Assembly: GCA_963835855.1 (NCBI GenBank)
Contig: CAWIHA010000025.1
Span: forward strand, 1-64,000
DNA: 64,000 bases
Origin: CAWIHA01 sp963835855
GTDB taxonomy: Bacteria; Acidobacteriota; Terriglobia; Bryobacterales; Bryobacteraceae
Reading direction: 5' to 3'
Shown: piece after piece, positions 60,229 to 64,000 of the stretch
How positions within the stretch are numbered: position 1 is the first letter of the stretch
Layout of the letters: each line of letters starts with the position of its first letter
Position numbers and translations under genes: made by a program
The notes under the pieces: model-generated
What the model saw: the letters and a program-made list of their open reading frames with translations, nothing else
The model's database searches: none
Told to the model about the DNA's origin: nothing

Positions 60229-61351
60229 CGCAGCATCGTCCAGGAAGGATCTTCCCTGGCGGCTCGGGAGAATCCTTCTTCTCGCGCTCGGAGGCACGCT
60301 TGTCATCTGGTTGTGCCTTCGCTTCGCCGAGATCATCCTCGCCTGGAGCCTTTACTCACGGTTCGTGGAAAAGATCCGCGAAGTCGGAGGTCTCCCGGAT
60401 TTTCTGTCAGGCGCTATTGCGGTGTGGTGCGTCGTGGTGGTGATCCTCTTCGTGCCTACACTGACGTTTTCGATATTTATAAGGAGAAGCCGGAAGATGA
60501 TCTTCACGAGCGCCGTTGCATTCTCAGTGTGGATGGTTTTTCTCTATGGGCTCTCCCTTCAACAGAGCAAGAATCTTTTTAACCCAATGACCGGAAGGGC
60601 CAACTACAATTACGCGAAAGATCCTACGGGCAAGGTCAAGATCTTCAGCCGCGACTATTCCTACGACCCCGAAACAGGGCGTAGGCTCAAGCCGCTCACT
60701 GATGATGTCGCTGATGCTTATCGTCGTCAAGTGGCTGAGGAGACGTCGTTGAAAGATCAGCTCGCGGCGGCGCTGCAAACACGGGAGGAGTCCCGGAGAA
60801 GCCTGGAAACGACGCAGGCCGCATATGCCAGTCTGAAGCAGAAGTATGAGAAGCAGGCAGAGGAGTTGGAGGGAGCGAAGGCAGCTGCCACCTTGCCCAG
60901 TCCCGCGTCCCAACCGACGACTGTTCCCGGCCAGGCTGAGAATGCACAAGGGCCCACAATTCCACCCGTGCAAGCGGACGATTTCCTCTTCAAGGTGAAT
61001 GGATGCGTTCGAAGCATGAGCCGCATTCGCTGTTCCGGAACGGTGACAAACACCGGACCTGATCCAACGAGGTTCTATGTGCGCTGGGACGAGAGTTTCG
61101 CCGTGGATAGCTTTGGCCACCAGGTCACGCTCACGCCCCAGGCGCTTGTGATAGGGGATGGGCGTGAGAAAACCTTACAGCCGGACTTGCCGATCGCCTT
61201 TTCCGTGATCCTTGACGACGATGGCGTCCCAACACACACGACGGAACTCAGCGTTGTGTTGGCGATAACCCCAAACAAGTTTCCGCTGCCCCTTGAACGG
61301 CCGCGCATCGTTTCGATGAGACACATCCCTATCCTCGTGAGGCAACCGTAG
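60215..61351 (+). CDS. Membrane/coiled-coil protein with C-terminal beta domain
   Basis: A 378-residue protein. Three hydrophobic helices lie at ~18-40, ~65-90 and ~98-118. Then comes a linker (NYNYAKDPTGKVKIFSRDYS), a coiled coil (~175-225, AEETSLKDQLAAALQTREES), a proline/threonine linker and a beta-rich C-terminal domain (FKVNGCVRSMSRIRCSGTVT N, DSFGHQVTL, SVILDDD) that resembles a bacterial domain of the form GCxRxGxxVxCxxTxTN. The two cysteines are kept. Function unknown. ATG 60,215 has AAGGAG upstream. The gene is less GC-rich than its flanks. Confidence 0.65.
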   Translation: MQLVDAASSRKDLPWRLGRILLLALGGTLVIWLCLRFAEIILAWSLYSRFVEKIREVGGLPDFLSGAIAVWCVVVVILFVPTLTFSIFIRRSRKMIFTSAVAFSVWMVFLYGLSLQQSKNLFNPMTGRANYNYAKDPTGKVKIFSRDYSYDPETGRRLKPLTDDVADAYRRQVAEETSLKDQLAAALQTREESRRSLETTQAAYASLKQKYEKQAEELEGAKAAATLPSPASQPTTVPGQAENAQGPTIPPVQADDFLFKVNGCVRSMSRIRCSGTVTNTGPDPTRFYVRWDESFAVDSFGHQVTLTPQALVIGDGREKTLQPDLPIAFSVILDDDGVPTHTTELSVVLAITPNKFPLPLERPRIVSMRHIPILVRQP

Positions 61352-61395
61352 CTTTGCAGGTCGTCGATATGTCGCCGAGGACACGTGACCGAGTA

Positions 61396-61961
61396 GCCGT
61401 CATCGCCGCCGAGGACGCACGGTTCTACCAGCACCACGGGTTCGACTGGACGGAGGTGAAGAACGCGATCGACGAGGATCTCGACGAAGGCCGCGTGCGC
61501 GGCGCCTCAACCCTCACGCAGCAACTGGTCAAGAACCTGTTCCTGGGCACTTCGCGCTCCATGGTGAGGAAGGGCATCGAAGCCTCCCTTGTGCCTTTCG
61601 CCGAATTCATCCTGGGTAAGCGGCGCATCCTCGAGCTCTACTTGAACGTCGTCGAGTGGGGACCCGGCGTGTACGGCGCCGGCGCGGCCGCGCGGTATTA
61701 CTACAATGTCCCGGCCGCGCGAATCAGCCGGGACGAAGGCGCCCGCCTGGCCGCGATCCTTCCATTACCGCTGCGGCGCAAGCCGGGCCGAATGGACCGG
61801 TACAGCGCGCTGATCCAGGAGCGAATGCGGGCGATGGGCTGGTGAACCTGGCAGCCGTCACAGCGTATCCTGGAACAGAGTGCCATCTGAGTCAGCTATT
61901 GAGACGTTCGGCCTAACGAAAGCCGTTCGGGCATTCTGGAAGTGCCGCGAGGTGCGGGCGC
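61396..61961 (+). repeat. Direct repeat, downstream copy
   Basis: Second copy of the segment at 59,172-59,739. It begins at the codon for mtgA residue 90, abruptly joined to unrelated DNA on its left, and ends where the ABC ATPase start continues (the upstream copy diverges there). The sharp edges point to recombination rather than gene decay. Confidence 0.9.
61397..61845 (+). pseudogene. 5'-truncated second copy of mtgA
   Basis: Encodes MtgA residues 90-238 with three amino-acid changes (V to M, Q to R, S to L) and no frameshift, but lacks the membrane anchor and the first part of the GT51 domain. An open frame reaches back to 61,354, so a soluble fragment could be translated, but without the anchor it would probably not function. 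Six of the nine base differences are synonymous. Confidence 0.75.
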
Positions 61962-62923
61962 TCGATGACGTTTCGCTGCGGATCGAGCGCGGCGCCACCT
62001 TCGGCCTGCTCGGCATTCTGTGTTTTCTGATGCTGGGCTGCGGCCCAGCGCGGACGGGCGCAGCCCGAATCGATCCCGCGCTCGCGGCGCTCGTCCCCTC
62101 CGATACCACGCTGCTCGCGGGCGTCCAAATGGAAGCGCTGCGCGCAACGCCGCTGTGGCAGAAATACACCGCGGGGCGACCGCTCGCTGCGTTCGACGAG
62201 TTCACGCGCGAAACCGGCCTGGACCTGCGCAAGGACGTTGGGGAGGTCCTGATCGCTTCGAACGGCAAGGACACGGCGGTGATGGCGCGGGGCAAGTTTT
62301 CGCCTCAGGGAATCGAGCCGCGCATCGAGCGGCCGGGCGTGACGCGCACGCCATACAAGGGCTATACGTTGATCGGCGGCGAAGCGGGAGCGGTCGTATT
62401 CATGAACTCGACGACGGCGGTGGCGGGGCGCGCGTCCGCAGTGCGCTACATCATCGACCAGCGCAGCCGCTCGAACGGGCCGCCACCCGCGCTCCGCGGG
62501 CTACTCGGCGGAATTCCGATGGGAGACCAGATCTGGCTGGCCGCGGCAGCCGGTTTCTCGCAACTTGAACGCGCGCTTCCGCAATCAGGCAATGCCGCGA
62601 ACCTGCGGAAGATTGCCTCGATGCTCGAGGGCGTAACGGCCGGGGCCGATCTGCGATCCGGCGTGGCGGTGTTCGCAGCGGGTGTGTGCCGTACGGACCA
62701 GGACGCGCAATCCCTAGGCGCCGCACTGCGGGGGCTGGCCGAAATTGGGCGCTTGAGCACGCCGTCTCATCAGCTCGAGATGCTGTACGTCTACGACGCG
62801 GTCCACATCGATCGGCAGCAGCGCACGGTGCGCGTGGATATTACTTTGCCCGAGGGACTGGTGGAGATGCTGATCGGGAAGTTCCAGCCGCCGGCGCCGG
62901 GCCAGGGCGCGCGGCCCAGATAG
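61880..62923 (+). CDS. Chimeric frame: ABC ATPase start fused to a lipoprotein
   Basis: From GTG 61,880 the first ~45 residues are an ABC ATPase N-terminus (AIETFGLTKAVRAFW, ALDDVSLRIERGATFGLLG), ending exactly where a Walker A motif should follow. Instead it runs into ILCFLMLGC, the hydrophobic core and lipobox of a lipoprotein (C54), and then ~290 residues of an unknown acidobacterial-type protein (ALAALVPSDTTLLAGVQMEA, GLDLRKDVGEVLIASNGKDT). A start at the GTG of residue 25 would still give a usable lipoprotein signal. The mature part looks intact, so the lipoprotein may still be made with a captured N-terminus. Confidence 0.7.
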   Translation: MPSESAIETFGLTKAVRAFWKCREVRALDDVSLRIERGATFGLLGILCFLMLGCGPARTGAARIDPALAALVPSDTTLLAGVQMEALRATPLWQKYTAGRPLAAFDEFTRETGLDLRKDVGEVLIASNGKDTAVMARGKFSPQGIEPRIERPGVTRTPYKGYTLIGGEAGAVVFMNSTTAVAGRASAVRYIIDQRSRSNGPPPALRGLLGGIPMGDQIWLAAAAGFSQLERALPQSGNAANLRKIASMLEGVTAGADLRSGVAVFAAGVCRTDQDAQSLGAALRGLAEIGRLSTPSHQLEMLYVYDAVHIDRQQRTVRVDITLPEGLVEMLIGKFQPPAPGQGARPR

Positions 62924-63039
62924 CTTCGTGCGGACCGAGGAAGGCGCAAAGAGGTTGCGCAGCCGTGAGGGAGTGATCCGATAAGAAGACCAGCCGCTTG
63001 TGGCCGGGCGCCTGGGCGCCACCGCAGGTATACTTTGAT

Positions 63040-64000
63040 TTGTTCTACTCGATCGAAAAACGCTTACAGGAGTTTGTCTCCGCACGCATCCGCAGCCGGT
63101 ACGGCATTGACGCCGCCGTGGCCATCGAGTCCCCGAAGCAGCCGGAGTTCGGCGAGCTGGCGCTGCCGGCCGCGTTTCAACTCGCCAAGCAGTTGAAGCG
63201 AGCGCCCAAGCAAATCGCCTCGGAGATAGCAGGCGACCTCAGTTCCATAGAAGGGATCCGGTCCGTTGAGACCGCCGGCAACGGCTACATCAATCTGAGG
63301 CTGGATAGAGGGTGGTACGGGGCGTCGCTGCTGGCGGGGCCGGTTGACGCCGCCATAGCCGCGCCGCCGGGTGACAAGATCGTCGTCGAGCACACCAACA
63401 TCAACCCGAACAAAGCGGCGCACATCGGCCATCTGCGCAATGCGGTGCTCGGAGACACGTTCGTGCGGATGCTGCGCGCGCGCGGCCGCAAGGTCGAGGT
63501 ACAGAATTACATCGACAATACGGGCGTGCAGGTCGCGGACATCGTCGCCGGATTCCAGCACCTCGAAGGCAAAGGGCCGGAGGAAGTCGAACAGATGATT
63601 GCTTCCACCGGCCGCTTCGACTATCTCTGCTGGGATCTCTACGCGCGGATCTCGGCGTATTACCAGGAGCATCCGCAGGCGCTGGCGTGGCGGCAGGAAG
63701 CGCTGCACGCGATCGAAGCGGGCGAGGGCCCGGCGGCGCGGCTCGCGCATCTGATTTCGGACGCAATTGTTCACGCGCACCTGAAAACGATGTGGCGGCT
63801 CGGCATCGCCTACGATTTGCTGCCGCGCGAGAGCGAGATCCTGCGCCTCCAATTCTGGGCGGCCGCGTTTGAGCTGTTGAAAGAGCGCAAGGCGATCTAC
63901 CTGGAGACCGAGGGCAAGAACGCGGGCTGCTGGGTAATGCCTGGCGCAGCATACTCGGCCGGTGCGGAGAGCGAAGACAGCAAGGTCATCGTGCGCTCGA
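63040..64000 (+). CDS. argS: Arginyl-tRNA synthetase, 5' part (runs off the window)
   Basis: The first ~320 residues of a class I aminoacyl-tRNA synthetase. The N-terminal Add1 domain (FGELALPAAFQLAKQLKRAP, IASEIAGDL) precedes VVEHTNINPNKAAHIGHLRN, which contains the HIGH motif, and NYIDNTGVQVADIVAGF, LEGKGPEEV. The frame is open at the window end. The start appears to be TTG at 63,040, with a weak AGGT upstream; no ATG or GTG occurs in frame nearby upstream. It is separated by 116 bases from the chimeric lipoprotein gene. Confidence 0.88.
   Translation, partial: MFYSIEKRLQEFVSARIRSRYGIDAAVAIESPKQPEFGELALPAAFQLAKQLKRAPKQIASEIAGDLSSIEGIRSVETAGNGYINLRLDRGWYGASLLAGPVDAAIAAPPGDKIVVEHTNINPNKAAHIGHLRNAVLGDTFVRMLRARGRKVEVQNYIDNTGVQVADIVAGFQHLEGKGPEEVEQMIASTGRFDYLCWDLYARISAYYQEHPQALAWRQEALHAIEAGEGPAARLAHLISDAIVHAHLKTMWRLGIAYDLLPRESEILRLQFWAAAFELLKERKAIYLETEGKNAGCWVMPGAAYSAGAESEDSKVIVRS

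Overview
The window is GC-rich bacterial chromosome, most likely from an Acidobacteriota member; Bryobacterales/Solibacter-like is my best guess. Supporting signs are the PilZ protein with a long coiled coil, the VWFA protein lacking a MIDAS motif, BACON repeats on a secreted chitinase-like protein, the EpsB-type sugar-phosphate transferase, and core-gene runs (rplM-rpsI, rpsB-tsf-pyrH-frr). All identifications come from reading translations and motifs; no database search was run.

Layout. 0-8 kb is mixed and partly decayed: a threonine dehydratase-type gene with several frameshifts, an Mpo1-like membrane protein, a PilZ/coiled-coil protein, an orphan protein with a PD-(D/E)xK-like motif, an rfbD-like gene, a small PilZ protein and a frameshifted LysR regulator. 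8-19 kb is housekeeping: lipA, rsfS, hpt, an exopolysaccharide initiating transferase, frr, pyrH, tsf, rpsB, rpsI, rplM, a DnaC-like ATPase and DoxX. 19-29 kb has an isolated Flp pilin, a LarA-like protein and a roughly 7-kb secreted multidomain locus (unknown Acidobacteriota domain, GH18-type domain, two BACON domains, tandem 225-residue repeats, IPT/Ig-like domains) split by one frameshift. 29-34 kb carries lutA-lutB-lutC for lactate oxidation (lutB frameshifted), an outer-membrane barrel and a secreted aldose epimerase. 34-42 kb has a YyaL/DUF255 protein with an internal deletion, tpx, an HU/IHF protein, a site-2 protease, three glycosyltransferases and a prepilin peptidase. 42-48 kb has an SDR, a MEMO-like protein, a VWFA protein, moeA-moaC-mogA and an amidase. 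48-53 kb is an arginine operon, argF-argG-argH-argR, preceded by a tandem ARG-box operator over its promoter. 53-58.7 kb has a zinc-ribbon membrane protein, a GNAT/UDP-glucuronate decarboxylase pair, a membrane-bound Fe-S/CCG oxidoreductase and tRNA-Lys.

The most unusual part is 58.9-63 kb. A complete mtgA is followed by a three-gene cassette (a 54-residue DnaJ-type zinc-finger protein, a small membrane protein, and a membrane/coiled-coil protein with a C-terminal beta domain). The cassette lies between two direct copies of a ~566-bp segment made of the 3' part of mtgA plus the start of an ABC-transporter ATPase gene. In the second copy the ABC start is joined, immediately before its P-loop, to a lipoprotein, making a chimeric reading frame. 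This looks like a duplication or single-crossover integration that delivered accessory genes. The window ends inside argS.

Cooperating sets: ArgR made from the arg operon probably represses that operon through the tandem operator. LutABC should oxidise lactate, if LutB is really made. moeA/moaC/mogA serve molybdenum cofactor synthesis. The RfbD-like protein, UDP-xylose synthase, EpsB-type transferase and glycosyltransferases point to surface polysaccharide synthesis, although the genes are scattered.
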